Shown here: one piece after another, positions 1 to 7,921 of the stretch | Layout of the letters: the number at the start of each line of letters is the position of its first letter | Numbering within the stretch: position 1 is the stretch's first letter | Assembly: GCA_039814575.1 (NCBI GenBank) | Contig: JBCCAY010000014.1 | Coordinates: 29,647 to 93,646, forward strand | Direction: 5' to 3' | DNA from: MED-G105 sp039814575 | GTDB taxonomy: Bacteria; Pseudomonadota; Alphaproteobacteria; Caulobacterales; Parvularculaceae | Length of the DNA stretch: 64,000 nucleotides | The notes under the pieces: generated by a model | What the model saw: the letters and a program-made list of their open reading frames with translations, nothing else | The model's database searches: none | Told to the model about the DNA's origin: nothing | Program-made: the position numbers and the translations under genes

Positions 1-2
1 GC

Positions 3-53
3 GATATTGACCTGGATTTGCTGATCCGCGCCGTGCTTGAGGAGCAGAAATAA
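3..53 (+). CDS. C-terminal end of an unidentified protein
   Basis: An open frame enters from the left edge and stops at TAA 51-53. It encodes about sixteen residues ending in LLIRAVLEEQK. The Leu/Glu-rich tail looks like the amphipathic helix that ends many proteins, but this is too little to name a family. Nothing nearby extends it, and it is followed by about 180 bases without a gene. Confidence 0.35.
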   Translation, partial: DIDLDLLIRAVLEEQK

Positions 54-146
54 GTCCAACTTGGCGACTAAGCCTGCAGCGACAATCATAAAAGAGACGA
101 CGCCTCGCATTATACGACGCTGCACTGACTCTGACTTATGTATGTG

Positions 147-184
147 CCGGTAAGCCTTTGAAAAACCGGTAAGACTTTGAAAAA
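147..184. repeat. 19-bp tandem duplication in the left intergenic region
   Basis: Two adjacent 19-base units (147-165 and 166-184) differ at one position; each begins CCGGTAAG and ends TTTGAAAAA. A decayed third copy may follow, since GCCGACCTTTGA lies just downstream. The repeat is in non-coding DNA between the left-edge gene and the MerC gene. It belongs to a series of similar short duplications in this window (17378, 24021, 31904, 35858, 41075). Confidence 0.85.
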
Positions 185-232
185 CAATGCCGACCTTTGA
201 GTGTGATCGGTCGACGTTAATGCAGCTTGGCA

Positions 233-631
233 TTAGACGGAGCGGTGGCGTCGCCAGCGCAGTAAATGACCGGAGGCTAGAAGCACGCCGCCGGCGACGG
301 TCAGCGGTTTTTCGAAGTCGTGCAATGACTCCAAGAAGGCGGCGCTGACTAAAAGCGCAAGTCCGATGCTTGCTAGGACCAGAAAGCCGAAATCCCGATG
401 ACCGACGCCCATTCTGAGCGCGGCGAACAGCGAGACAGGAATCGCCGCAAACACAAAGCCCTGGTGGATCCATTCCGCATCGGCCCACGCGCCGAACGTC
501 GGCGCCATAGCGGCGAGAATCGGCAAGCCGAGACAGTGGAAAATGCACAGGCTGGAAAGACCGATTGCTGTAAAGTCGATCGCTGGCATGACGGCGCTGC
601 GATCGCCGAGTGTCGAAGAACTTCTACTCAT
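233..631 (-). CDS. MerC-domain inner-membrane protein
   Basis: A 132-residue protein with four predicted membrane helices (roughly residues 17-45, 55-75, 80-97 and 108-124). The pair C29-I-F-H-C33 in the first helix is the metal-binding CxxxC typical of MerC-family proteins. In that family these cysteines are proposed to hand a metal (Hg or another soft metal) across the inner membrane. No merA, merT or merP is visible, so mercury resistance is unlikely. The gene is the last of three on the minus strand, after a Fur-family regulator and a DUF2946-like protein, which suggests metal homeostasis, perhaps zinc. No good Shine-Dalgarno is seen before the chosen ATG; an internal start at MPAIDF is possible. 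Confidence 0.8.
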   Translation of the reverse strand: MSRSSSTLGDRSAVMPAIDFTAIGLSSLCIFHCLGLPILAAMAPTFGAWADAEWIHQGFVFAAIPVSLFAALRMGVGHRDFGFLVLASIGLALLVSAAFLESLHDFEKPLTVAGGVLLASGHLLRWRRHRSV

Positions 632-743
632 AGGGGATGCTTACAAACTCGCGTCTTTTTCAACACAGAATAGGGCCTAACGCGCCGTCGGGCGAGCCTG
701 TTTGAACGCTGTTTTCCGCTCTGGTCCGTTTAAGGTCGTTAGA

Positions 744-1238
744 TCATTGGACGGTGTCGCATCGTCCGCCGCGAACGTTTTGGCAGGTTGTGAAGACTTC
801 AATCTGAATATCGTCGACGTCGACAAGCGAGTAGGAGAACAAGTTCGCCACTTCGGTCGGGTTCAATTTGACCTCTTTCGCCTGCAGGCAGTCGCGACAG
901 ATGAGGAACGCGCTCGAACATCCCATCTCATCAAAATTTCGGGCGACATAAGCGTTTAGCCCCGAAATTTTCCGTACGACGCCCTTCGTCTCCAACGCGT
1001 CCAAAGCACGATAAATTGTCATTGGCGCTCGCAAGCCGCGATCGCGCAGAGCCTCTAATAAATCATACGCCTTCACAGGATGCGTCGCGCGTAAAAGCGC
1101 TTCGTAAACAAGGCGCTCGTTTTTCTTCAATGACAAAGACGCGTAATGGCTTGTCGACGGCGCTTGAGGTCTATTTTCGGCTGGGTGATCGTCAATGTCG
1201 CCTACGCCGCGGGACGGCGTATCAAATTTCTTGTCCAT
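744..1238 (-). CDS. Fur-family transcriptional regulator, Zur-like
   Basis: A 164-residue protein with the Fur winged helix (MTIYRALDALETKGVVRKI at about 73-91) and a C-terminal metal and dimerisation domain. It carries CRDC at 114-117 and a second pair, C152 and C160, so a structural zinc site is likely. FLICRDC resembles Zur more than Fur. The histidine that usually precedes that motif is missing and the last cysteine pair is spaced wider than CxxC, so the sensory site is unusual. The ATG at 1238 has GGAGAGAG just upstream and is preferred to a TTG four codons earlier. It probably represses its own three-gene cluster under metal sufficiency; this is inferred from context. Confidence 0.85.
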   Translation of the reverse strand: MDKKFDTPSRGVGDIDDHPAENRPQAPSTSHYASLSLKKNERLVYEALLRATHPVKAYDLLEALRDRGLRAPMTIYRALDALETKGVVRKISGLNAYVARNFDEMGCSSAFLICRDCLQAKEVKLNPTEVANLFSYSLVDVDDIQIEVFTTCQNVRGGRCDTVQ

Positions 1239-1285
1239 ATCTCTCTCCAAAGCACGCCCTAATAGGCATTGAGCGCGTGGGACAT

Positions 1286-1687
1286 TCAGGCGGAAAAAGT
1301 AATGAGAGGCGGCGGGCCGCGGGGGTGTTTCGCGGTTGCAGAGAGTCGGTGGAGGGGCGGGATGACATACGAAAACCGAACGCCGGAATATGAGTAGGGC
1401 GGGGCGAGACTGTGCGGCCCTTCGGTCGCCGCCGTCGATGCGGGTCGTTCAATGGCGACACATAGGGAGCAATCGGCGGACGGCTCGTTCGGACGATGAT
1501 GGGGATCGTCGCCGCAGTGCGCGCCGTCCTGACGCTCGGCGTAATGCAGGCCGTCGCTGCTATGAATGATCGTGACAAAGGTTCCAACGACCACGGCAAC
1601 GCTGGTCGCTAGTAAAATAAACGCCTGAGCCATGCATAGAACGAGGCGCATTGGCGTCGCGAGCAAGTTTCGTCGGCTAAAGATCAT
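1286..1687 (-). CDS. DUF2946-like small membrane or exported protein
   Basis: A 133-residue protein with one hydrophobic segment at about 14-37 (membrane anchor or signal), then a His/Cys-rich stretch (HSS, HCGDDPHH, DCSLC) and a proline-rich tail. This layout matches the small DUF2946 proteins often encoded beside metal-transport genes. The CSLC pair with the preceding histidines could bind a metal. It is the first gene of the minus-strand cluster, 48 bases before the Fur-type gene. A second frame over the same bases lacks family features and was discounted. The function is unknown; an accessory role in metal binding or delivery fits the neighbours. Confidence 0.6.
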   Translation of the reverse strand: MIFSRRNLLATPMRLVLCMAQAFILLATSVAVVVGTFVTIIHSSDGLHYAERQDGAHCGDDPHHRPNEPSADCSLCVAIERPASTAATEGPHSLAPPYSYSGVRFSYVIPPLHRLSATAKHPRGPPPLITFSA

Positions 1688-1693
1688 GAATAC

Positions 1694-1709
1694 ATGTTAT
1701 GTTATCCAT
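1694..1709 (-). promoter_or_regulatory. Possible Zur-type operator, imperfect
   Basis: Directly upstream of the DUF2946-like gene lies ATGTTATGTTATCCAT (plus-strand reading). Alphaproteobacterial Zur boxes are AT-rich palindromes built on TGTTAT and ATAACA halves. One half is exact here and the other is weak. It sits where a repressor of the metal cluster would bind, but the match is imperfect. Confidence 0.3.
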
Positions 1710-1846
1710 TAATTTTTAGCCGGCGCCGCCATAGGTTGCAAACAGTTTGTACCGTAAACCAGCGCGCACAGTGCGCCTGGTTTTCCACTAGTGGTATGGG
1801 GAAGAAGCGTCGCCGCATGGCCGCGCTCGACATCGCTCGTTCTCAA

Positions 1847-2908
1847 TCAAGCGCTCTCGTCGCTAAATGCGTCGCCGTCAAACATGGCTCGCAGATCAAC
1901 GGACGAGCGCTCGCCAACATGCTCGCGGTTTTCCAGCAGCCATTCTTCCGCGACGGCGCGCCCTCGGTCTTTTAGGGCGCTTAAGAACTTCCAATCGGTA
2001 TTGAATTTGCTGGCGACCGACAGATTGGTGAGGGCGTTGTCGCTGCGGATCGAGTGAATGCGCACATTGCGAAGCCGGTCTGAATATTCTTCCTTCAGCC
2101 AGCCTTCATCGAGCAGACGATGAACGAAGCTGATCGCCCGCAGTTCCCGTAAGAGCGACGAGTTGAAGCTGATCTCATTGACCCGGTTCATAATGTCCGG
2201 CGCGGTCACGGGCAGCTCGTCGCGGTTTAACGGATTAACGTGGACGATTAAGACGTCGCGCGCTTCGGCTTCATAGAAAAACGGGAACAAGACGGGATTG
2301 CCCATATAGCCGCCGTCCCAATAATGCTCTCCGTCGATTTCGACAGCCTTGAAGAGGAACGGCAAACAGGTGGAGGCGCAGACGACGTCGACGCTGGCGT
2401 CTTTGGTTTGGAAGACGTGAACTTTCCCCGTGCGGACGTTCGTCGCTGACAGAAAGAGCTGAGTCGCGGTGCACCGACGCAGGCTTTCGAAGTCGATTGT
2501 CTTCTCAAGAATATCCCGGAGCGGATTGATATTGAACGGATTAAACTGATAAGGCGAGAGAACACGCGTGAACGCTTCGAAGAATTGATAGGACGGCGAA
2601 TTGTCGAGATTGAACTCGCCAAGCGCCATGTCGAAAGGCGAGCCGCGCACGGGGCTGAAGATGGCGCCCGCCTTGGAGATATGCGACCAAAGATCGTGCA
2701 GCGTTTCGCGCGCTTTCTCCGGGCCGCCGAGGTGAATGCCATAGGCGAGGGCGGCGGCGTTGACCGCGCCGGCACTCGCGCCGGAGATGCTGTCCACACG
2801 CAAAGCGTCATCCTCAAGCAAACGATCGATAACGCCCCAGGTGACGGCGCCGTGGGCGCCGCCGCCCTGTAGCGCCAGATTGACCGGTTTGGCCTTTGTT
2901 TCCGACAT
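1847..2908 (-). CDS. Patatin-like phospholipase family protein
   Basis: A 353-residue patatin-fold hydrolase. The oxyanion loop GGGAHGA is at 15-21, the nucleophile elbow GASAG at 43-47 (Ser45) and the catalytic DGG at 197-199 (Asp197), so the Ser-Asp dyad is complete. Such enzymes cleave acyl esters of lipids. No signal peptide or beta-barrel is seen, so it is probably cytoplasmic. Its ATG abuts the stop of the 3-hydroxybutyrate dehydrogenase gene with no spacing, so the two are co-transcribed. This pairing is common in alphaproteobacteria and points to polyhydroxybutyrate or lipid-store turnover, although the substrate is not shown by the sequence. Confidence 0.9.
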   Translation of the reverse strand: MSETKAKPVNLALQGGGAHGAVTWGVIDRLLEDDALRVDSISGASAGAVNAAALAYGIHLGGPEKARETLHDLWSHISKAGAIFSPVRGSPFDMALGEFNLDNSPSYQFFEAFTRVLSPYQFNPFNINPLRDILEKTIDFESLRRCTATQLFLSATNVRTGKVHVFQTKDASVDVVCASTCLPFLFKAVEIDGEHYWDGGYMGNPVLFPFFYEAEARDVLIVHVNPLNRDELPVTAPDIMNRVNEISFNSSLLRELRAISFVHRLLDEGWLKEEYSDRLRNVRIHSIRSDNALTNLSVASKFNTDWKFLSALKDRGRAVAEEWLLENREHVGERSSVDLRAMFDGDAFSDESA

Positions 2909-3691
2909 TTACTTCGCCACCCAGCCGCCGTCGATTTGGTGGGCTGCGCCAGTGATCTGCGCGGCGGCGGGCGAGGCTAAGAACACGGCTAAAGCGCCCA
3001 CCTGTTCAACGGTGACGAATTGCTTCGTAGGCTGCGCTTCAAGAAGCACGTTTTTGACGACGTCCTCTTCGGTCATGCCGCGCGCTTTCGCCGTATCGGG
3101 GATTTGTTTCTCCACCAGGGGCGTTTTCACATAGCCGGGGCAAATGGCGTTGCAGGTGACGCCGAACTCCGCGCCCTCAAGGGCGATCGTCTTGGTGAGA
3201 CCGACGACGCCGTGCTTCGCTGTCACGTAAGCGGCTTTAAACGGCGAGGCGACAAGCCCGTGCGCCGAGGCGACATTGATGATGCGTCCGAAACCGCGTG
3301 CTTTCATGCCGGGGAAGGCGGCTTTGATGGTATGAAACGCCGATGACAGATTAATCGCGATGATCGCGTCCCACTTAGCTTCCGGGAAATCCTCCACCGG
3401 CGAGACATGTTGGATGCCGGCATTGTTAACAAGCACGTCCACTTGCCCGAACGCCTCCTCGGCGGCGGCGATGAGCCCGCGTATTTCCTCGGGCTTTGTC
3501 ATGTCGGCGCCGTTATAAAGCACCTCAACGCCATGGGTCTCGGCGATCCGGGCGCGCGTCTCCTCGATTTCATCGGCGTCGCCAAAGCCGTTCAGCATGA
3601 CGTTCATCCCGTCCGCGGCGTAGGCGTCGGCAATGCCTAAGCCGATGCCGCTGGTGGATCCGGTGATGACGGCGTTTAGGCGTTCGGCCAT
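2909..3691 (-). CDS. bdhA: 3-hydroxybutyrate dehydrogenase (SDR)
   Basis: A 260-residue classical short-chain dehydrogenase. The cofactor motif TGSTSGIG is at 10-17, NNAG at 89-92, and the catalytic residues Ser142, Tyr155 and Lys159 are all present. Length and sequence (SAHGLVASPFKAAYVTAKHG, IDGGWVAK at the end) match D-3-hydroxybutyrate dehydrogenase, which interconverts 3-hydroxybutyrate and acetoacetate with NAD in ketone-body and PHB catabolism. It is the first gene of a two-gene minus-strand operon with the patatin-like hydrolase. The gene is intact and typical in composition. Confidence 0.92.
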   Translation of the reverse strand: MAERLNAVITGSTSGIGLGIADAYAADGMNVMLNGFGDADEIEETRARIAETHGVEVLYNGADMTKPEEIRGLIAAAEEAFGQVDVLVNNAGIQHVSPVEDFPEAKWDAIIAINLSSAFHTIKAAFPGMKARGFGRIINVASAHGLVASPFKAAYVTAKHGVVGLTKTIALEGAEFGVTCNAICPGYVKTPLVEKQIPDTAKARGMTEEDVVKNVLLEAQPTKQFVTVEQVGALAVFLASPAAAQITGAAHQIDGGWVAK

Positions 3692-3864
3692 GGCGTGGGC
3701 TCCCAGATTGTTTCGATGGCGGTGCTATTGTTGCGCCGCAACATAGCGCGGCTCGGGATGAACGGCAATGAATTTGGGGGGGCGGCGTTTGTCGTCCGCG
3801 AGGCGCTTCGGCCTAGGTGAGGGCTCTACCGCCTGACGGAGCCTTAGGCGACGACGTTGTCCGG

Positions 3865-3891
3865 GCGCGACAGCCGAAACAGTCGTCGCGC
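3865..3891 (-). terminator. Hairpin after the STAND ATPase gene
   Basis: GCGCGAC (3865-3871) and GTCGCGC (3885-3891) form a perfect 7-bp stem with a 13-base loop about ten bases past the stop codon of the ATPase gene. No U-tract follows, so this may be a weak or Rho-assisted terminator. The rest of the 3692-3900 gap holds nothing else recognised. Confidence 0.35.
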
Positions 3892-3900
3892 ATCGAGATG

Positions 3901-6843
3901 TCAGTCGCTCTCGCGCCCATCCCTATACGGATTAATTCCGAAATGCGCCAAGATCGCGCGCCAGAGATCTATGTTTTTGTTGGAGACATCCTTCAGAAAG
4001 TCCTCCGCGGCAGCATCTCCGTTACGTTTATTGATCGTAGCTGTCGTTACAGCGCCGCCATGGGCGCAAACATCGAACAGTTCCTGTTCATTCGGGTGCG
4101 CGTCGGCAAGAGCCTGCAGGTCTGCATAGAGGTCGCGTGCGGCGTCCATATCAGACTGAGGAAGATCATCGATGAGGTTCACCGCCGCTTGGGCCTGGCC
4201 TAGTCTTAGTTGCGGTTCGTCGCTGTTTTGTTCAGCGAGTGCCTTCAGCTCTGCATAGAGGTCGCGTGCGGCGTCTATGTCAGACTGAGCAAGGTCATCG
4301 ATCAGGTTCACCGCCGCTTTTGCCTGTATTAGCCTTATTTCCGGTTCGTCATTGTGTTGTTCAGCGAGGATTTTCAGCTCTGCATAGAGGTCGCGCGCTG
4401 CGTCTGTATCAGACTGACCCAGGTCATTGATGAGGTTCGCCGCCGCTTTGGCCTGACGTAACCTTATTTCCGGTTCGTCGTTGTTTTGTTCAGCGAGGAT
4501 TTTCAGCTCTACATAGAGGTCGCGTGCCGCGTCTATATCAGATTGACCAAGGTCATCGATGAGGTTCACCCCCGCTTTTGCCTGTCGTAACCTTACGTCC
4601 GGTTCGTCATTGTGTTGTTCAGCGAGGATTTTCAGCTCTGCATAGAGGTCGCGTGCGGCGTCTATGTCAGACTGAGCAAGGTCATCGATCAGGTTCACCG
4701 CCGCTTTTGCCTGTATTAGCCTTATTTCCGGTTCGTCATTGTTTTGTTCAGCGAGGATTTTCAGCTCTGCATATAGGTCGCGAGCGGCGTCCATATCAGA
4801 CTTACGAAGATCATGGATGAGGCTAAAGGCCGCTTTTGCCTGTGCAAGGCTTAGTACCGGTTCGTCGTTGTGTTGTTCAGCGATCGTTTTCAGCTCTGAA
4901 TAGAGGTCGCGCGCTGCGTCCATATCAGACTGAGGAAGATCATGGATGAGATTAAAGCTCGTGCGTGCTCCAGTGATCCTTGTAATTCTATCCGTACTCG
5001 TCAGGAATTGTTTCGCGTTCTCGATTACTGGCGTTAGAGCTTCCGCTAGTATGTTGAATGTTGAGATGGCGAATAAGGCAACCGCCAAACCGGGCTGGTG
5101 TAGTCTGCCGGTTTCGGCAAACGCTGGATCATCCGGAAAATCCATCTGTATACGATATAAAGATTCAATCATCTTTTCGGCATCATGCGCGGCGGCGGCG
5201 TCCAGTAGGGCGTCGGCCAACATTTTGTTTGGACCGTCGGACCAGTCCTCTAAGAGTTTCAAAACAAAGCGCTCGCCCAGCATGTCCGGTTCCAGGGCGG
5301 GGACGCCGTCGTTTCCGTCGGTCCGTTGGCCGAGAACTGCGTGAAGGCGACGACAGACGCGCAAATTATCATCTTGTGGAAAGGCGTCAGGGTATTGTGC
5401 GCAGAGGGTTTTGATCGCCGCGTAAGGCAGTCCGCCGCACAAGACGGCGACGGCGGCCAACGCTCGATACCGGTCTCGGTTGACGTCGTCTTCGGGCCCT
5501 TCCGTCCACCAATAGCGTTCCTCGTCTTTTGTCAGCACATGGTCGACGAGACTCTCCCGGTCCCATTGCCGGGGGCTGTCGCTGCGCGCCAGCGCTTCGG
5601 CGAGATAGGCTGCGAATAGCGGCCGTTTTTGCGGGTCGATCGCTTCCAGCTGCGCCAAGGTTTCGGATTTGTCGGGTAGGGCGCGGTCGGCGTCTTCGAA
5701 GAAATACTGAAAAATCGACCAAAGATCGTCCACCGGTTCGAGCGGTAGGTCGCGCGCCTCACATCTTTTGGCTTTGACGCCGTCGCTGCCCTTTTCGATT
5801 TCGGCGCGCCAAGCGATTTGGTTTTTGCCGTCATTGCCGCGCTCGAGCAGAATAACGCGTACGGGCATCTCCAAATGGCTGTCGCGGGCAGCTAAGGCCT
5901 GAATCAGTTTCGCCACTTTGGTCGGGTCCGCCGCTGGATAGTCGATCACGAGAAGATGCGGCGTTTGCGGGCGCCAGCGATCCCAATTCGGTTGATCGGC
6001 GCCCCGCCTCAGAAATCCGCAATCCCAACCGCCGGCTTTGTTCAGGCAGTATTCGAGGGCTAAGCGGCTCTTGCCGGCGCCGCCACCGCCATGCACGACC
6101 ATCCAGGCGAACCTCTCGTTGCTTTCCATAAAGGCGTGGAGCGCGGCGAAGGCGTTCGGTCGGTCGATAAAGGGAATCATCCGCGTTTCGTAGATGAATT
6201 GGTCCCGCTTGTCGTAGCGGCGGAAGTCAAACCGCTTGAAAATCGGCTGAGGGTTTTTCAGTTCCTCGACTTTGTCGTCTAAAGCGTCCAATCCGCTCTC
6301 GATGCGGTCGAGCGCGCTCATTGTCGCCGCTTGCGCGCGCAACGGCGCCGGCAATGACGACATTAACTCCGCCCCGTCGGGGTCGAGGTGTTTGATCCTC
6401 TCGTCTAAGAGAACGCCGCCTTGCACCAGTTTGTCGAATTTCGCGATGAAGCGCCGTAAGCCCTCATAGATTTGCCCGCCGCTTTTGCTCTTGATCAGAA
6501 AGTCGGCGACATACCGCGAGGCGGTTTCCCCGCCCAGCTTGCCGGCGCGCATGGCGGCGATCGCGAAAAACCGAACGCCATATCTGGCGATGAGTTTCGG
6601 GCAATCGGTTTCCTTGCAGATCCATTCGGTGAGGAGGGCTTGTTGCTTTTTGTCGTTTAAGACGTCGCGAAGGCCGTCATTGATGATCGCCCGCAAAAGG
6701 CCCGCCAGCACGTCGCGGTCGTCGGACATCGCCGCCGGCAGCGTCGCGCAGGCGCCTAAGCTTTCGTCGACGGCGATGAGGGCGGTGGTCTCTGACAAGG
6801 GGGGCTCACGGTTCCAAGGGTTGCGGGCTTTCGATCGTCCCAT
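3901..6843 (-). CDS. STAND-type ATPase with C-terminal 43-residue repeats
   Basis: A 980-residue protein in three parts. Residues 1-225 are mostly helical and match no effector domain I can name. Residues 225-640 are a STAND/NB-ARC-like NTPase with Walker A GGGGAGKS at 252-259, Walker B LLVIDYP at about 297-303, and a VILLERG sensor strand near 330. Residues 642-922 are seven TPR-like repeats of 43 residues, each with DAARDLY. Proteins with this architecture are signal-responsive switches in which the repeats sense a ligand and the NTPase oligomerises; several bacterial ones defend against phage. Here that role is inference. The gene stands alone, with no adjacent effector gene. The ATG at 6843 is preferred to a TTG at 6876 that lies inside a palindrome; neither has a clear Shine-Dalgarno. 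Confidence 0.75.
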   Translation of the reverse strand: MGRSKARNPWNREPPLSETTALIAVDESLGACATLPAAMSDDRDVLAGLLRAIINDGLRDVLNDKKQQALLTEWICKETDCPKLIARYGVRFFAIAAMRAGKLGGETASRYVADFLIKSKSGGQIYEGLRRFIAKFDKLVQGGVLLDERIKHLDPDGAELMSSLPAPLRAQAATMSALDRIESGLDALDDKVEELKNPQPIFKRFDFRRYDKRDQFIYETRMIPFIDRPNAFAALHAFMESNERFAWMVVHGGGGAGKSRLALEYCLNKAGGWDCGFLRRGADQPNWDRWRPQTPHLLVIDYPAADPTKVAKLIQALAARDSHLEMPVRVILLERGNDGKNQIAWRAEIEKGSDGVKAKRCEARDLPLEPVDDLWSIFQYFFEDADRALPDKSETLAQLEAIDPQKRPLFAAYLAEALARSDSPRQWDRESLVDHVLTKDEERYWWTEGPEDDVNRDRYRALAAVAVLCGGLPYAAIKTLCAQYPDAFPQDDNLRVCRRLHAVLGQRTDGNDGVPALEPDMLGERFVLKLLEDWSDGPNKMLADALLDAAAAHDAEKMIESLYRIQMDFPDDPAFAETGRLHQPGLAVALFAISTFNILAEALTPVIENAKQFLTSTDRITRITGARTSFNLIHDLPQSDMDAARDLYSELKTIAEQHNDEPVLSLAQAKAAFSLIHDLRKSDMDAARDLYAELKILAEQNNDEPEIRLIQAKAAVNLIDDLAQSDIDAARDLYAELKILAEQHNDEPDVRLRQAKAGVNLIDDLGQSDIDAARDLYVELKILAEQNNDEPEIRLRQAKAAANLINDLGQSDTDAARDLYAELKILAEQHNDEPEIRLIQAKAAVNLIDDLAQSDIDAARDLYAELKALAEQNSDEPQLRLGQAQAAVNLIDDLPQSDMDAARDLYADLQALADAHPNEQELFDVCAHGGAVTTATINKRNGDAAAEDFLKDVSNKNIDLWRAILAHFGINPYRDGRESD
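4078..4920 (-). repeat. Seven in-frame 129-bp repeats inside the STAND gene
   Basis: Seven tandem units of 129 bp encode 43 residues each. Conserved residues per unit are DAARDLYAELK, LAEQ, NDEP, QAKAA and NLI-DL. Because 129 is divisible by three, gain or loss of units keeps the frame. The stretch 4244-4355 is identical to 4631-4742 (112 bases, offset 387 = 3 x 129), which shows recent duplication or conversion. The outermost units are the most diverged. Confidence 0.95.
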
Positions 6844-6867
6844 TTGCAAAACTAGGAAACTCGCGTT

Positions 6868-6896
6868 CGATTGCAAGCCTCACTTGCAAGCAATCG
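6868..6896. promoter_or_regulatory. Nested palindrome upstream of the STAND gene
   Basis: TTGCAAG (6871-6877) and CTTGCAA (6883-6889) form a 7-bp inverted repeat with a 5-base spacer. CGATTGC (6868-6874) and GCAATCG (6890-6896) form a second, outer one. The element lies about 25-50 bases before the likely ATG, a good place for a repressor operator or a leader hairpin. No binding protein is identified. Confidence 0.5.
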
Positions 6897-7012
6897 AGAG
6901 GTGAAATCCAGTATTGTCGAGGGACTTTCTTGTAAACCTTGAGAAACCACAGATGACCAGCGGTTAAACGTTCTCACCCACGAGACGCGATGCGCGAACA
7001 GCGACGGAGCGC

Positions 7013-7732
7013 TTAAGCGAAACACTCGCCTAAAAACCCATCTAACGCGGACCATGACCGGTCCGCCGCGGTCTTGTTGTAAACCGTGCCAAAACCCGGA
7101 TCGTTCGCTTGCGGATTAGTGAAGGCGTGCATCGTCCCGCCATAGGCGTGGATCTGCCAGTCGGCTTCCGCCTTGGTGAGTTCTTCGCCAAGGGCCGTCA
7201 TGTTTTCCGGCGTCGCCATGGGGTCGTCATAACCGTGGAAAGCAATGACTTTCGCCTTAATTTTCGCACCGTCCGTATTGCCTGGCGGATTGAAAAGTCC
7301 GTGGAAGGATGCAACGCCGAGCGTGTCGGCGCCGGAGCGCGCCATATCGAGGACGCATAAGCCGCCAAAGCAAAAGCCGATGGCGGCTGTCTTCGCGGCG
7401 TCCGCTTCCGGCTGATCTTTCACGACTGACAGCGCTTGCTTCAAGCGGTCCTGCAGCATCGCCCGATCTTCGATGAAGGGCTGCATCAGGCCCTGGTTTT
7501 CTTCCGTCGATTGGCCGAGGACGCCCTTGCCGTAGAGGTCGACCGCGAAGCCGGCATAGCCGAGCCCGGCCAGGCGTTCGGCGACGCCGACTTCGAAGTC
7601 CGATCGCCCGGCCCAGGCATGGCTCACGAGCACGGCGGGCCGCGGGCCGCTTTGCGCATCATTGACGGCGAGAACGCCCTCCAGCGCGACGCCATTGTGT
7701 TCGTATGCGATCGGTTTTTTTGTGACGGCCAT
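7013..7732 (-). CDS. Dienelactone hydrolase family protein
   Basis: A 239-residue alpha/beta-hydrolase. The nucleophile elbow GFCFGG places Cys121 as nucleophile, with Asp170 (GYDDP) and His202 (MHAF) completing the Cys-Asp-His triad typical of dienelactone hydrolases. Length fits the family. In aromatic degradation these enzymes open dienelactones, but many paralogues in genomes without such pathways act on other esters or lactones. No aromatic-pathway genes are nearby, so the substrate is unknown. It is a single minus-strand gene between the STAND ATPase and a nitronate monooxygenase. Confidence 0.9.
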   Translation of the reverse strand: MAVTKKPIAYEHNGVALEGVLAVNDAQSGPRPAVLVSHAWAGRSDFEVGVAERLAGLGYAGFAVDLYGKGVLGQSTEENQGLMQPFIEDRAMLQDRLKQALSVVKDQPEADAAKTAAIGFCFGGLCVLDMARSGADTLGVASFHGLFNPPGNTDGAKIKAKVIAFHGYDDPMATPENMTALGEELTKAEADWQIHAYGGTMHAFTNPQANDPGFGTVYNKTAADRSWSALDGFLGECFA

Positions 7733-7921
7733 CGGGCGGATCCTTTCTGTGGCGCAGCATGCCGGCAGGCAGGCTGCCTATTTGGCGCGGATCATAGGGC
7801 CTGGCCGCTGCTAGGCAATGACTGAGTTTCGGCTGACAGCGTCAAGTCTTCATCACCGCGATGCGGGGACGTCGTCTCGCTCCTCAGTATAACTGACCGA
7901 ATCTCGTTCGCAGCGGGCCTT

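Noticed and set aside
3810..3850. tRNA D-arm-like sequence on the minus strand (CAGGCGGTAGAGC)
   Set aside because: No matching acceptor stem, anticodon arm or T-arm follows; GGTTCGAATCC-type sequence is absent. Taken as chance.
4078..4920. CRISPR-like array
   Set aside because: Period is 129 bases, the repeats are in frame and code for 43-residue units with no spacers, so it is an intragenic protein repeat.
6841..6876. TTG start for the STAND gene at 6876
   Set aside because: It lies inside the palindrome, lacks a properly spaced Shine-Dalgarno and adds only 11 residues; ATG at 6843 was chosen, with uncertainty.
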